In this document: positions 15,994 through 26,739 of the stretch, piece after piece
Numbering within the stretch: the first letter of the stretch is position 1
Layout: each line of letters starts with the position of its first letter
DNA from: Caldilineales bacterium
GTDB lineage: Bacteria > Chloroflexota > Anaerolineae > J102
Direction: 5' to 3'
DNA: 60,150 nt
Assembly (NCBI GenBank): GCA_024102915.1
Contig: JAGFJG010000107.1
Location: forward strand, 1 to 60,150
The notes under the pieces: generated by a model
The model's input: the letters and a program-made list of their open reading frames with translations, nothing else
The model's database searches: none
What the model was told of the DNA's origin: nothing
Made by a program: the position numbers and the translations under genes

Positions 15994-17292
15994 ATGACGA
16001 ACGTGTATCTTACCACACTTGGTTGCAGGCTCAATGAAGCTGAAGTCGCCGCGTGGGCGCGCGATTTTCAGGCCGCCGGCCATCGCGTGGTCGAAGCGCC
16101 GGCTCAGGCTGACATCATGTTGCTCAATACCTGCGCCGTCACCTCTGAAGCGGCGCGCAAGTCGCGCCAGTTCGTCAACCGGCTGCATCGCCAAAACCCG
16201 GCTGCCCGCCTCGTGATTAGCGGGTGCTACGCCGAGTTGGAGCCATCGTCTGTCGCCGTTCTCACCGGCGTCGATCTGGTGATCGGCAATCAGGAAAAGT
16301 CGCGCCTGGTCGAACGCGTGAGCGCTGAACTCGACCTGCACGCCATGCCCGAACTGGCAGCCAACCCCGACGGCGTTCATGTGTATCCGGGAAGCCGCAC
16401 CCGCGCTTTTGTGAAGGCGCAGGATGGGTGTCGCAATCGCTGCACGTTTTGCATCGTTACCATCGCCCGCGGTGAAGAGCGCAGCCGCACCAGCGCCGAG
16501 ATCGTGGACGAAATCAATGCCCTGCACGGGGCCGGATACCAGGAAGTGGTGCTGACCGGCGTGCATCTGGGCGGCTACGGCTCAGACCTGGGGACGGATT
16601 TGAAGGAACTGGTTGCAACCATTCTCGACCACACCAACATCCCACGCCTGCGTTTATCGTCGCTCGAACCCTGGGACATCCCGCCTGATTTTTGGGAGTT
16701 ATGGGGAAACGCACGCCTGATGCCGCATCTCCACCTGCCTTTGCAGAGCGGCTGCGATGCCACGTTGCAACGCATGGCCCGTCGCTGCGATACCGATACC
16801 TATGCCGAACTTGTCGCTTCCGCTCGCGCCGCCATCCCCGGCCTGACCCTGACAACCGACCTGATTGTGGGCTTCCCCGGCGAGGATGAGGCAGAATGGG
16901 CGGACACCCGCGACTACGTCCAGGAGATCGGGTTCGGCCATATCCATATCTTCACTTATTCGGCTCGCAGCGGCACAACCGCCGCCCGCATGCGCGGCCA
17001 GATTCCCGGCGAAGTGCGTCGCGCCCGCAGCCGCGAGATGCATGCAATCGCCGCGGAGATGAAGCGCACACATCTTCGACATTTTTCGGGAGATATCCGC
17101 CCGGTGTTATGGGAAGGGCGGGGCGAGCCGGAGGCGGGGGGACAGGCGCGCTGGTCGGGCTACACCGATAACTATCTACGGGTCGAGGTCACAGTTCCGG
17201 CCAGTCTCGATCTGGAGAATCAACTGACGCAGACGCTCCTCTCGCATCCTCTCGGCGAACCGCCCGACCGCTTATGCGGCGTCATTCAATAA
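15994..17292 (+). CDS. mtaB: tRNA t6A37 methylthiotransferase MtaB
   Basis: A 432-aa methylthiotransferase that converts t6A37 to ms2t6A37 in tRNAs reading ANN codons. The N-terminal UPF0004 domain has the three cluster cysteines in 'TLGCRLNEAE', 'LLNTCAVTSEA' and 'VISGCYAEL'; the radical SAM core has 'CRNRCTFC' (Cx3Cx2C); a C-terminal TRAM domain is suggested by 'YTDNYLRVEV'. 'CRLN' and length separate it from MiaB and RimO. The start at 15994 gives the canonical 'MTNVYLTTLGC'; an upstream in-frame ATG adds ten atypical residues. A HIT-family gene follows by 13 bp. Confidence 0.92.
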   Translation: MTNVYLTTLGCRLNEAEVAAWARDFQAAGHRVVEAPAQADIMLLNTCAVTSEAARKSRQFVNRLHRQNPAARLVISGCYAELEPSSVAVLTGVDLVIGNQEKSRLVERVSAELDLHAMPELAANPDGVHVYPGSRTRAFVKAQDGCRNRCTFCIVTIARGEERSRTSAEIVDEINALHGAGYQEVVLTGVHLGGYGSDLGTDLKELVATILDHTNIPRLRLSSLEPWDIPPDFWELWGNARLMPHLHLPLQSGCDATLQRMARRCDTDTYAELVASARAAIPGLTLTTDLIVGFPGEDEAEWADTRDYVQEIGFGHIHIFTYSARSGTTAARMRGQIPGEVRRARSREMHAIAAEMKRTHLRHFSGDIRPVLWEGRGEPEAGGQARWSGYTDNYLRVEVTVPASLDLENQLTQTLLSHPLGEPPDRLCGVIQ

Positions 17293-17305
17293 TTGGAGAT
17301 CAGTC

Positions 17306-17653
17306 ATGACAGACTGCATTTTCTGCAAAATTGCCAGGGGCGAAATCCCCGCCAATATCGTTTTCAATGGCCCTAATGTCACGGCTTTTCGTGACATCAA
17401 TCCCCGGGCCCCAACCCATATCCTCATCATCCCCAACCAGCACGTGGCCGACATCCGCGACTGGAATGCCTATGGCGGCGTCCTCAACGAGATGTTTCAG
17501 ACGGCCAATCAGGTGGCGGATATGGAAGGGCTGAGCGAATCAGGATATCGCCTGATGTTCAACTACGGTCCCGACGCCAATCTGACCGTCCCCCACCTGC
17601 ATCTTCATCTGTTAGGCGGGCGCCCGTTGGGGCCGATGGTAATGCCGGGATGA
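17306..17653 (+). CDS. HIT-family nucleotide-binding protein (HinT-like)
   Basis: This 115-aa protein begins 'MTDCIFCKIARGEIPANIVF' and ends with the histidine triad 'HLHLHLLGG', the nucleophile being the middle His. Both match the HinT branch, which hydrolyses AMP-lysine and other purine nucleoside phosphoramidates. One or two zinc-site Cys (Cys4, Cys7) are present. It follows mtaB by 13 bp on the same strand and is probably cotranscribed. Length and motif order are normal for the family. Confidence 0.92.
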   Translation: MTDCIFCKIARGEIPANIVFNGPNVTAFRDINPRAPTHILIIPNQHVADIRDWNAYGGVLNEMFQTANQVADMEGLSESGYRLMFNYGPDANLTVPHLHLHLLGGRPLGPMVMPG

Positions 17654-17698
17654 GACGTGAAGCCTATTGCGTGTTAGTCAGTACGAGTTACAATCTTT

Positions 17699-17712
17699 CT
17701 CTGACCTCTGAC
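17699..17712. repeat. Two tandem CTCTGAC heptamers
   Basis: Two exact copies of CTCTGAC end at the stop codon of the VTT-domain gene, in the convergent gap after the HIT gene. The unit is close to GACCTCT in the array at 33868-33895, suggesting one repeat family. Confidence 0.5.
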
Positions 17713-18278
17713 TACCCCAACCAACGGCTGATCAGCTCGTATCCGCCATAAGCCAACAGAATTGCCCGCGCCGTTTTCCCCACGAACGTGGCGGCCAGGA
17801 ATTTATAGATGGGAAAACGTAACGCCCCGGCGACGATACCGGCCACGTCAAAAATGGGATTGGGGATGAACGACAAAACCAGGAATATCCAAACACCGTA
17901 TCGTTCTGTCAACCGTTTCAATTGTTCATAACGGCTGCGTTCTTCCAGCACGTACTGGCCGGTGGAACCGGCAAAATAACCGGTCAGTTCCCCCAGCGCT
18001 TGCCCGGCGCCAGCGGCGAAGCCCACAGCCAGAGGGCTGAGCGCAGTGCCCGCAAAAATGGGGACTAACCACCCCGGCGCAGGCAGGACGAGCGTGGCAT
18101 TGGCGGCGAAGCTGATGGCAAAGACCCCAATATAACCATATCGGCCCATGTTCCGCACAACGTCGATGTTGAGCAGAATCAGGGCCGATAGTGCAACCAT
18201 GAGCACGACCGCTCCGACTCGCAGCAGAATTGTTCGGCGCTTGGCGGAACGGTCGACGCTGGTAATAGACATCGACAA
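17712..18278 (-). CDS. VTT-domain (DedA/SNARE-associated) membrane protein
   Basis: A 188-aa integral membrane protein with a hydrophobic N-terminal segment (about 22-45) and a VTT/DedA-like core containing 'PAPGWLVPIFAGTALSPLAVGFAAGAGQALGELTGYFAG' (re-entrant segment), 'FLVLSFIPNPIFDVAGIVAG' and 'FLAATFVGKTARAILLAYGG'. Relatives move or flip phospholipids such as undecaprenyl-phosphate carriers. The F-P-N-P and G-K-T-x-R features fit TVP38-like proteins. It begins immediately after the cyclophilin gene stop with no gap, implying cotranscription. Confidence 0.85.
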   Translation of the reverse strand: MSMSITSVDRSAKRRTILLRVGAVVLMVALSALILLNIDVVRNMGRYGYIGVFAISFAANATLVLPAPGWLVPIFAGTALSPLAVGFAAGAGQALGELTGYFAGSTGQYVLEERSRYEQLKRLTERYGVWIFLVLSFIPNPIFDVAGIVAGALRFPIYKFLAATFVGKTARAILLAYGGYELISRWLG

Positions 18279-18758
18279 TCAGGCTTCGGTGATGACGATG
18301 GTCTCGATCATATCCCCCTGCTCGATGGCAAAGAGCGTGTCCTCACCATCGGTCAGTTTGCCGAAAACAGTATGTTTGCCGTCCAGCCAGGGGGTGGCGA
18401 CGTGGGTGATGAAAAACTGGCTGCCGTTGGTGCCAGGCCCGGCATTGGCCATGCTGAGCACGCCAGGGCCGTCATGTCTGAGCGTCGGGACGAACTCGTC
18501 CTTGAACTTGTAGCCCGGCCCGCCGCGCCCGGTGCCGGTGGGATCGCCGCCCTGGATCATGAAGTCATCGATCACGCGGTGGAAGGTGACGCCATCGTAA
18601 TAGCCCTCACGGGAGAGGAAGACGAAGTTGTTGACGGTGATCGGCGTCTGTTTGGCGAACAAGTCCAGGGTCATGTCGCCTTTGTTGGTCTTGATGGTGG
18701 CGGAGTAGCTCTTGTTTGCGTCAAGCTGCATCGCCGGAGGGGAAGTGTATCGTGCCAT
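18279..18758 (-). CDS. Cytoplasmic cyclophilin-type peptidyl-prolyl isomerase
   Basis: A 159-aa single-domain cyclophilin without a signal peptide. It catalyses cis-trans isomerisation of prolyl bonds. The active-site signature is complete: '[32 protein letters not shown]', with the catalytic Arg in 'FHRV', then '[16 protein letters not shown]' and '[11 protein letters not shown]'. The sequence closely resembles domains 1 and 3 of the three-domain lipoprotein encoded just upstream, so the two genes probably arose by duplication. It directly abuts the VTT gene. Confidence 0.93.
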   Translation of the reverse strand: MARYTSPPAMQLDANKSYSATIKTNKGDMTLDLFAKQTPITVNNFVFLSREGYYDGVTFHRVIDDFMIQGGDPTGTGRGGPGYKFKDEFVPTLRHDGPGVLSMANAGPGTNGSQFFITHVATPWLDGKHTVFGKLTDGEDTLFAIEQGDMIETIVITEA

Positions 18759-18793
18759 GAGGAGTGGGTTGTCCTTGTGATTGGGGTGAGGAG

Positions 18794-18864
18794 AAATGAA
18801 ATGATGGAATGATGAAGTAATGAGTGAGCCGACCGAACCGCCGACCTACGCCATTACTCCATCT
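18794..18864. repeat. Imperfect palindrome of short tandem units upstream of the cyclophilin gene
   Basis: Roughly 8-bp units of the form GnAATGAT are repeated from about 18794 to 18817. GATGAAGTAATG (18812-18823) is complementary to CATTACTCCATC (18853-18864) at 11 of 12 positions across a 29-bp spacer. It lies between two minus-strand cyclophilin genes and could fold in the transcript. Confidence 0.5.
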
Positions 18865-18877
18865 CTCCTTACGAACC

Positions 18878-20761
<1,884 letters not shown>

Positions 20762-20827
20762 AGGATTCTCCGTTTGAGATATGTAATTGGTGGATTTAGA
20801 GTTGTTTATTGTGGGTGATTTCCGACC

Positions 20828-21844
20828 CTAAGCCTCTGGCCGGGTATGGCGCTGTAATAGGCGTTCCATCTGCCAGATGATCAGGATGGCGACCAGGGCG
20901 GCGACGGCTGCCACCACGATGCCTTCGAGCACGGAAGCCTGGGTGACGAAGACGGCGGTCATGCCAAAGGCGCAGCCCAACAGGTAGATGGTGAGCACGG
21001 CCTCGCGGCGGGTCATGCCTCGCAGGACGAGTCGGTGGGAAAGATGGTCTTTCCCGGCAGTGGTGAAGGGATTATGCCCTCGCCGCAGTCGCGAGATGAT
21101 TACAAGTGAAGTGTCGAGGATGGGCACGCCCAAAACCAGCACGGGGATCATCCATGTGACCATGGGGACATTGCTGGGAAATCGTAGTTTGATGCCCAGA
21201 GCAGCCAGGGCGAATCCGAGGAACAGGCTGCCGGTATCGCCCATAAAAATGCTGGCGGGGTTGAAGTTGTAAAAGAGAAAACCGATGCAAGCGCCGAGAA
21301 TTGCCGCCGCCATCGCCCCGACCAAATACTGGCCGGAAAGGGACGCCAACAGCACGAAAAAGGCGCTGGCGACAGCAGCCACGCCCGCCGACAGGCCATC
21401 CATGTTGTCCAAAAAATTGATGGCGTTGGTGATGAACAGCACCCAAACAACGGTGATGAGGACGTTCAATGCAGGGTAAGGAAAGAGCACGACCTGGACG
21501 CCGGTGAATACGAGGATAAGGGCCGGGATTGCCTGACCGATCAGCTTAGCCCAGGCTGGCAGCGCCACCCGATCGTCCCAGAAGCCCAAGAACGAGATCA
21601 GCGTGGCTCCGATGAAAATGCTGGCGACCTGACTGATATAAAACCGGTCGCCGAAAAGCGCCAGGGCCAGGATGACGGCGCTGTAAATGGCGACGCCGCC
21701 GAGCAATGGCGTAGGATCGGTGTGAAATTTGCGGCCCGTCGGCTGATCGACCATATTCGTGCGGAAAGCCAATCGCCGGACGATGGGAGTGACGCCGATG
21801 GCCAGGGCCAGGGCGGCGCCGAAGATGAGCATAACCTGCAACAT
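20828..21844 (-). CDS. Undecaprenyl-phosphate sugar-1-phosphate transferase (WecA/TagO/MraY family)
   Basis: A 338-aa polytopic membrane protein of about ten helices. Family hallmarks are '[19 protein letters not shown]', '[10 protein letters not shown]', the catalytic loop '[15 protein letters not shown]' and '[12 protein letters not shown]', with a later basic cytoplasmic loop '[13 protein letters not shown]'. Enzymes of this branch load GlcNAc-1-P or a similar sugar onto undecaprenyl phosphate to begin polymer synthesis. The HH loop of true MraY is absent ('SHRL' instead), favouring WecA/TagO. Its ATG follows the upstream ligase-like gene stop by 3 bp. Confidence 0.9.
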   Translation of the reverse strand: MLQVMLIFGAALALAIGVTPIVRRLAFRTNMVDQPTGRKFHTDPTPLLGGVAIYSAVILALALFGDRFYISQVASIFIGATLISFLGFWDDRVALPAWAKLIGQAIPALILVFTGVQVVLFPYPALNVLITVVWVLFITNAINFLDNMDGLSAGVAAVASAFFVLLASLSGQYLVGAMAAAILGACIGFLFYNFNPASIFMGDTGSLFLGFALAALGIKLRFPSNVPMVTWMIPVLVLGVPILDTSLVIISRLRRGHNPFTTAGKDHLSHRLVLRGMTRREAVLTIYLLGCAFGMTAVFVTQASVLEGIVVAAVAALVAILIIWQMERLLQRHTRPEA

Positions 21845-21847
21845 CGC

Positions 21848-24800
21848 CTAGTTTCCGTCGATCTGCCGCTGGATTTGCTGAATGAATGCGTCCAGATTGG
21901 CTTTCTGCGCATCAGGTGCGATTTGCTGGGCTTGCTGGGCGTAGCGGAGCGATTCCTGCAAATCGCCTGCCTGCTGGTACAACACCGCAAGGTTTTGCAG
22001 AGTGCTCAGATCGGTGGGGCTGATCGCCAGGGCGGCGAGGTTGGCGTCGATGGCTTGTTCGGTGCGCCCCAGCCGAGAGAGCACAAACCCCATGCCGCTA
22101 AATGGGCGGATGTCGTTGGGGGCAAGTTCGGAAGCCATCTGGTAATTGGTCAGGGCGGCTTCCCAGTCTTCCTGTTGCGTTTCCAGTTGCGCCAATCGCA
22201 GGTAGGTGTCGGAATAATTGGCGTCCAGTTCCAGCGAATGGGCGAAGCGGGCGCGAGCGCCATCGATATCCCCCATTTGCAGCAAGACAGTTCCCCACTC
22301 ATTCTGCAAATGCGCGGCATTCGGACTGAGAGATGTTGCTGTTTCATAGGATGCGCTTGCCTGCCGCAATGATTCGTCGCGCGCCGCCGGATCGGTCAAC
22401 GCTGAAGCCCTGGTAGCATAGTAGCGGGCCAGGTTGGCGCTGTGGTCTGTGTTCAGGGGGTTGAGTTGGCGGGCTGTTTCCAGTGATACGCGGGCGCGGT
22501 CGAGAAATGCGAGCTGCTGAGTGGCGTCGGTGGCATCACGGGCGCTTTCCAACAGGGCGCGACCATAGAACAGGCGATAATGATCTTCGCGAGGCGCAAG
22601 CGCGACGGCCCGATCATAGAAGACTAAGGAAGCAGGCCATTCGCGGCGGGTGTCGGTGTTTTGGCCCAGCTTGAAATAGGTGTCGGCACGGACGAGGTTC
22701 AGGTTAACATCCACGACGAGATAAAGCGCCAGGACGAGCAACACGCCGCCGCTGACCAGGGCCAGTACCGGGCGGAACCCCCAGCGAACGGCGGGGCGAG
22801 GCCAGGCGAAATAAAGCACGGCAGCCAGGGAGAGCACCAGCAGGGCCAGCCAGATATAGAAATTGACGATATGCCCGGCGACGATGTCGGCACGCGCTTC
22901 CAGGGTGAGCGTGTTGGGCATTGGCAACAGTCTTCGCGATTGCATGAGGCCGTAGAACAGCCAGACGATCAGCGTCGCCCCGCCGAAACTGAGGACGGCC
23001 ATCAAGACATCATTGCCGGAATCACGCGGTTTCCAGGTTTCCCCCAGCCCCAGGATGAGCCCCACCACCAGTGTGAACAACACGATCCACAAGGCTCCTG
23101 GCCCGGAAACGAGCGTGTTTCCGTCGAGATGGGTTGTCCACGAGCGGATGAAGATAGCGAAGGCGCTGGTCAAACCCGATTGGTTGGACAGGTAATCCCA
23201 GGATATGACGAAAAGCGCCAGGGTGACGACGGCGGTGTAGGGCAGCAGGTTTCGCCACAACGACAAGCCAGTTGCCAGTTTCTGTTGTCGTTTGACCTGA
23301 CGGCGGCTGCGCTGACGCCGCTTACCCGATGCAGGCGCGACCGGTTCGGGCTGCTGTTCAATCGCTTCTTCGTCAGCCAGTTGAAGTTGCCCGATGCCGA
23401 TGGTGATGAGCGCTGCGGCCAGGATGAAGAAGTAGGTGCGGGTGGCGACGATGGCAATGCCAAAGTGAATTTCGACGAAGTGCGCCAGCACGGTGGCAAG
23501 CAGGGCGATGATCAGAAGCCGGCGCCGGTCGAGTTCCACCCTATCTTCTGAGCCGCGGAAAGCGGCATAGGTGATGTAGACCATGACGCCGACGATAAAG
23601 CCCAGGGGAATGCCCACGCCCGCATACTGGGGCGAGCCAACAATCCAGGGTATCAGTGCGCCTATCACGCCGCCGGCCACGCCCAATCCCACAAAAAAGA
23701 TCTGATCGGCGCGGCGCTGAATCAGGCCCAGCCAGCGCAATGCGAAATAAAAGATGCCGGTAAAGAGCAGAATGTAGGCGATGAAGCCCAGCAGCCCGGT
23801 GATGACGAGGCTATCGAAGGTCTCGTTATGAGAGCGGTCTGGCGAGGCATTGCGCGCTTCCAGGTCGCCCAGTTCCGGCACATAAAATCGGTTGTAGGCC
23901 ACCCACATCGATTCCGGCCCATAGCCGATGAGCGTCCGCGCCGGATTGAGGGCGTCCGCTACGCCATCGGGATAGGTGAGGGCTTCGTGCGGGCTGAGCA
24001 TGTCGATCACGCCTTCCCAGATCAGGACGCGCACACGACCGGTTCCGCTTTCGGTTTCCATCAGCTGCGCCAGACGCCCCACGTACGGCACATCTCTGAA
24101 TCCGGCCAGCGGCGAGTTGGGCACATTGAGCAAAACCAATATCCCCGCCACAACCACAGCCTGAGTGACCACGCTCAGCCATAGCCAGCGCCAGCCGCGC
24201 CGATTGAAAAGCGGGATCAGATACAGCGCCGCGGCTCCCAACAGCGTCAGGACGAGAATCAGGCCGCCCAAAACGCCGGGCAAGCGCAGAACCGCCAGAA
24301 AACCGAGACCGATCAACAGCAAACCCGCCAAACCCATGCCGATGCCTTTTCCCACCTCGCCAATCCGTAACCTGCCCTGGTCTTTGGCCTGCTGCCGCAG
24401 ACTGGTGAAAACAAGTAACAGAAATACATAAGCGCCGGCGGCCAGACCCAGCCAGGGGCCGCGGCTCTGGGTGAACAGAATGGCGACGATTTGCAGGATG
24501 AGGATGAAAAGCAATGCCCCCGCCATGAGTGCATCCGTGGCGTTCCCGGCTTCGTCGAGCAGCATCCGTCTCCCGGCCGTGATCAGTCGCTCGACCGTCA
24601 GCGGCACAGCCATGATCAGATAGGCGGCCAGGAAAATGGCGTTGCCCATGTTGGCGGCCACGCGCTCGGTCGTGTCGCCGCCCCAGGGCAGGGAGTCGAG
24701 CGAAAAGTGTTGCAGGATGCCGTAGAGGGCGATGGGAATGCTGGTGAGAATGACGGCATATTGCAAACGCTGCCACTGTGCGCGCGTTCGCAGCGTGTCG

Positions 24801-25201
24801 AGCACGACCAGGAAAAAGACCATGTAGCTATACATGGTGAACGTGCCCTGCAACCGCTGGTACGAGCCCAGAAAGCTCTGGCGGGGCGCAACCGAAAGCA
24901 GCGAGCTGAGCAGATAAGCCAGGGCCAGGGCTGCCACAGCCCAAACCAGCGGCCTGCGCCACAGCGGACGCTCTGTGTTATTGCCTTCTTTAGTTTGATC
25001 CTGCTTTCGGCGGAAACCGTCGACGCTTTTGACGACCCACGCCACCAGTGCGATCAGGGCCAGACTGCGCAGCAGGCTGATTTTGTCCGGCTCGAAGACG
25101 CGCTGCGAATAGACGTTGAAGAAGATCGGGATCACAACGAGTGCGGCTAGCCAGGTCGCCTCGATAATCGCATCGCAGATCGTTTGTAAGCGTGATGGCA
25201 T
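21848..25201 (-). CDS. O-antigen ligase-like polytopic protein with C-terminal TPRs
   Basis: A 1117-aa protein. The N-terminal ~840 residues are largely hydrophobic, with an O-antigen ligase/polymerase (Wzy_C-like) region around residues 200-480 that includes a long extracytoplasmic loop ('GYGPESMWVAYNRFYVPELG', 'SHNETFDSLVITGLLGFIAY'). A basic cytoplasmic stretch ('KRRQRSRRQVKRQQK') separates a second membrane block, and residues about 850-1117 form TPR repeats ('AHLQNEWGTVLLQMGDIDGARARF', 'DTYLRLAQLETQQEDWEAAL'). Start at 25201 ('MPSRLQTICDAI') is preferred; a longer in-frame extension runs into repeat DNA. It likely joins or polymerises lipid-linked glycans made with the adjacent transferase. 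Confidence 0.85.
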   Translation of the reverse strand: MPSRLQTICDAIIEATWLAALVVIPIFFNVYSQRVFEPDKISLLRSLALIALVAWVVKSVDGFRRKQDQTKEGNNTERPLWRRPLVWAVAALALAYLLSSLLSVAPRQSFLGSYQRLQGTFTMYSYMVFFLVVLDTLRTRAQWQRLQYAVILTSIPIALYGILQHFSLDSLPWGGDTTERVAANMGNAIFLAAYLIMAVPLTVERLITAGRRMLLDEAGNATDALMAGALLFILILQIVAILFTQSRGPWLGLAAGAYVFLLLVFTSLRQQAKDQGRLRIGEVGKGIGMGLAGLLLIGLGFLAVLRLPGVLGGLILVLTLLGAAALYLIPLFNRRGWRWLWLSVVTQAVVVAGILVLLNVPNSPLAGFRDVPYVGRLAQLMETESGTGRVRVLIWEGVIDMLSPHEALTYPDGVADALNPARTLIGYGPESMWVAYNRFYVPELGDLEARNASPDRSHNETFDSLVITGLLGFIAYILLFTGIFYFALRWLGLIQRRADQIFFVGLGVAGGVIGALIPWIVGSPQYAGVGIPLGFIVGVMVYITYAAFRGSEDRVELDRRRLLIIALLATVLAHFVEIHFGIAIVATRTYFFILAAALITIGIGQLQLADEEAIEQQPEPVAPASGKRRQRSRRQVKRQQKLATGLSLWRNLLPYTAVVTLALFVISWDYLSNQSGLTSAFAIFIRSWTTHLDGNTLVSGPGALWIVLFTLVVGLILGLGETWKPRDSGNDVLMAVLSFGGATLIVWLFYGLMQSRRLLPMPNTLTLEARADIVAGHIVNFYIWLALLVLSLAAVLYFAWPRPAVRWGFRPVLALVSGGVLLVLALYLVVDVNLNLVRADTYFKLGQNTDTRREWPASLVFYDRAVALAPREDHYRLFYGRALLESARDATDATQQLAFLDRARVSLETARQLNPLNTDHSANLARYYATRASALTDPAARDESLRQASASYETATSLSPNAAHLQNEWGTVLLQMGDIDGARARFAHSLELDANYSDTYLRLAQLETQQEDWEAALTNYQMASELAPNDIRPFSGMGFVLSRLGRTEQAIDANLAALAISPTDLSTLQNLAVLYQQAGDLQESLRYAQQAQQIAPDAQKANLDAFIQQIQRQIDGN

Positions 25202-25258
25202 GAAATAATCGCAGTTTAGTGTACGCGTATCTGACCGTCTAAATGATGTAATCTCACA

Positions 25259-25350
25259 CAAAGATGCAGAGGTCACCAAGAGTCAAAAGAGGAGATTTCG
25301 AAATTGAATTCTTTGCGAAACTCAAGGATTTCCTTTGCGCCTTCGCGTTG
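25259..25350. repeat. Decayed palindromic short-unit repeat upstream of the ligase gene
   Basis: CACAAAGATGCAGAGGTCACC (starting about 25257) is mirrored at about 25330-25350 by sequence whose complement reads CGCGAAGGCGCAAAGGA. Both halves consist of degenerate 8-9 bp units with a CnAAAG core. The palindrome is eroded compared with the one at 8981-9048. It fills part of the 231-bp gap between the ligase-like gene and the convergently trailing glycosyltransferase gene. Confidence 0.45.
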
Positions 25351-25432
25351 AATCGACTTTTTTCAGAGGGATCAAAACTCGATCCTATCATCAGCCGGTA
25401 TTGGCGGCCAAGTTTTGATTTTAGTGCGCTAT

Positions 25433-26545
25433 TTATCTATGCGCCAACACATCCTCATAGACGGACAGTGTGCGATCGACCAGCATGTCCAGGTCAAAAT
25501 CAGCGAACGCTCGCACCTGTGCGCGCACGCCCATCTGTTGACGCGCACCCGGATTATCCAGCAACTCCAGGATGGCTTTTGCCAGGGCTGGCGCATCACG
25601 CGCAGACGTGACCAGACCGGTCTCGCCATGCCTGTTCACCCACGAGGTCCCCGTCCCCAACTCAGTGGAGATGACTGGCTTTCCCGCGGCCATGGCTTCG
25701 ATCAGCACAATGCCAAAGGCCTCGCTGCGCTCACTGCTCGGCAATACGAAGATGTCCGCCGCCTGATAATAGCCCGGCAGAAATTCATCGCCGATGTCAC
25801 CCAAGAACCGCACCCGATCGGTGACCCCGGTCAGGTAGGCCTGTTCGCCGAGCTGCGCCGCTTCCGGGCCTGCGCCCACAATAAGCAGGGTGGCCGGAAT
25901 GTGCGGCATCGCTTCAATCAGGTAGTTGAGCCCTTTGTAATAACGTAAGCGACCGACGAAAAGCAGTATCAGCCCAGGGTGGCGACGGCGAATGGCCGCG
26001 ACCTGCTGCGGGTGTGGTTTCGCAAAACGTTTTGTATTGACGCCTAAAGGAATAACCGTACAACGATCGGCCAGCGAAGAAAGATAGGGCGAGCTGTGAA
26101 TGTAAGGTTCGCTGGTGGGCATGATGCGATCCATTCGCCGCAAAATGCGCCGCAGCAACGGATTGTAGAAGCGCAGGATCCCTTTCTGTCTGATGACGTC
26201 GCTATGATAGGTCATCACTGTCGCCTTGCCGCGACTGAACAGCCATTGTCCGACCTCGCCAAGCGGATAGGGGAAATGAAGATGGACGATGTCGGGGTGC
26301 AGACGGCGAAGACGCCGCACGAAATCCAGGCTGAGCGGGGTGGATGCCACCGTCGTCAAACGACTGGCACGGATCACCTCGACGCCGTTCTCCATCCGGA
26401 TGAATGCGCCTCGCCCATGCGGATTTGTGACCAGCACAGTGACCTCATGGCCGCGGGCGGCCTGGGCTTCGGCCAGCCAGCGCAGATGATTTTCGATGCC
26501 GCCGAGAACCGGGTAATAGTCTTTGTAAAGATGGAGTATGTGCAC
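25433..26545 (-). CDS. Glycosyltransferase family 4
   Basis: A 370-aa GT-B enzyme starting at a GTG. The acceptor domain has 'GGIENHLRWLAEAQAARGHEV' and 'PDIVHLHFPYPLG'; the donor domain has 'LLFVGRLRYYKGLNYLIEAM', 'LLIVGAGPEAAQL' and the nucleotide-sugar motif 'SSERSEAFGIVLIEAMAAGKPVI' (E-x7-E). Retaining GT4 enzymes of this kind add hexoses or mannose in surface polysaccharides. It is separated from the ligase gene by repeat DNA and is divergent from the ABC importer. The sugar is not predictable. Confidence 0.92.
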   Translation of the reverse strand: MHILHLYKDYYPVLGGIENHLRWLAEAQAARGHEVTVLVTNPHGRGAFIRMENGVEVIRASRLTTVASTPLSLDFVRRLRRLHPDIVHLHFPYPLGEVGQWLFSRGKATVMTYHSDVIRQKGILRFYNPLLRRILRRMDRIMPTSEPYIHSSPYLSSLADRCTVIPLGVNTKRFAKPHPQQVAAIRRRHPGLILLFVGRLRYYKGLNYLIEAMPHIPATLLIVGAGPEAAQLGEQAYLTGVTDRVRFLGDIGDEFLPGYYQAADIFVLPSSERSEAFGIVLIEAMAAGKPVISTELGTGTSWVNRHGETGLVTSARDAPALAKAILELLDNPGARQQMGVRAQVRAFADFDLDMLVDRTLSVYEDVLAHR

Positions 26546-26601
26546 GACAACCGGTCAAGCAGGCGATGCGGAGAAGGCGGGGTCTGATCGACAAATATAG
26601 T

Positions 26602-26640
26602 GTATGATAATGCTGTCCCTAATGGCTGACTATATCATAC
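26602..26640. promoter_or_regulatory. Inverted repeat in the divergent glycosyltransferase/ABC region
   Basis: GTATGATA (26602-26609) and TATCATAC (26633-26640) are perfect complements separated by 23 bp, in the only sizeable gap upstream of the ABC importer operon. Each arm includes a -10-like TATGAT reading inward. It may be an operator or paired promoter elements; no protein partner is known. Confidence 0.35.
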
Positions 26641-26739
26641 GTGTTTCCGTAGGGAATCGGTAAATTACATAACGTGCCGGAAACGTCCGCGTTATCAATC
26701 ATTGTCGCGTTCGCGCAGCTTACACTCTCCCTTCCCAGC

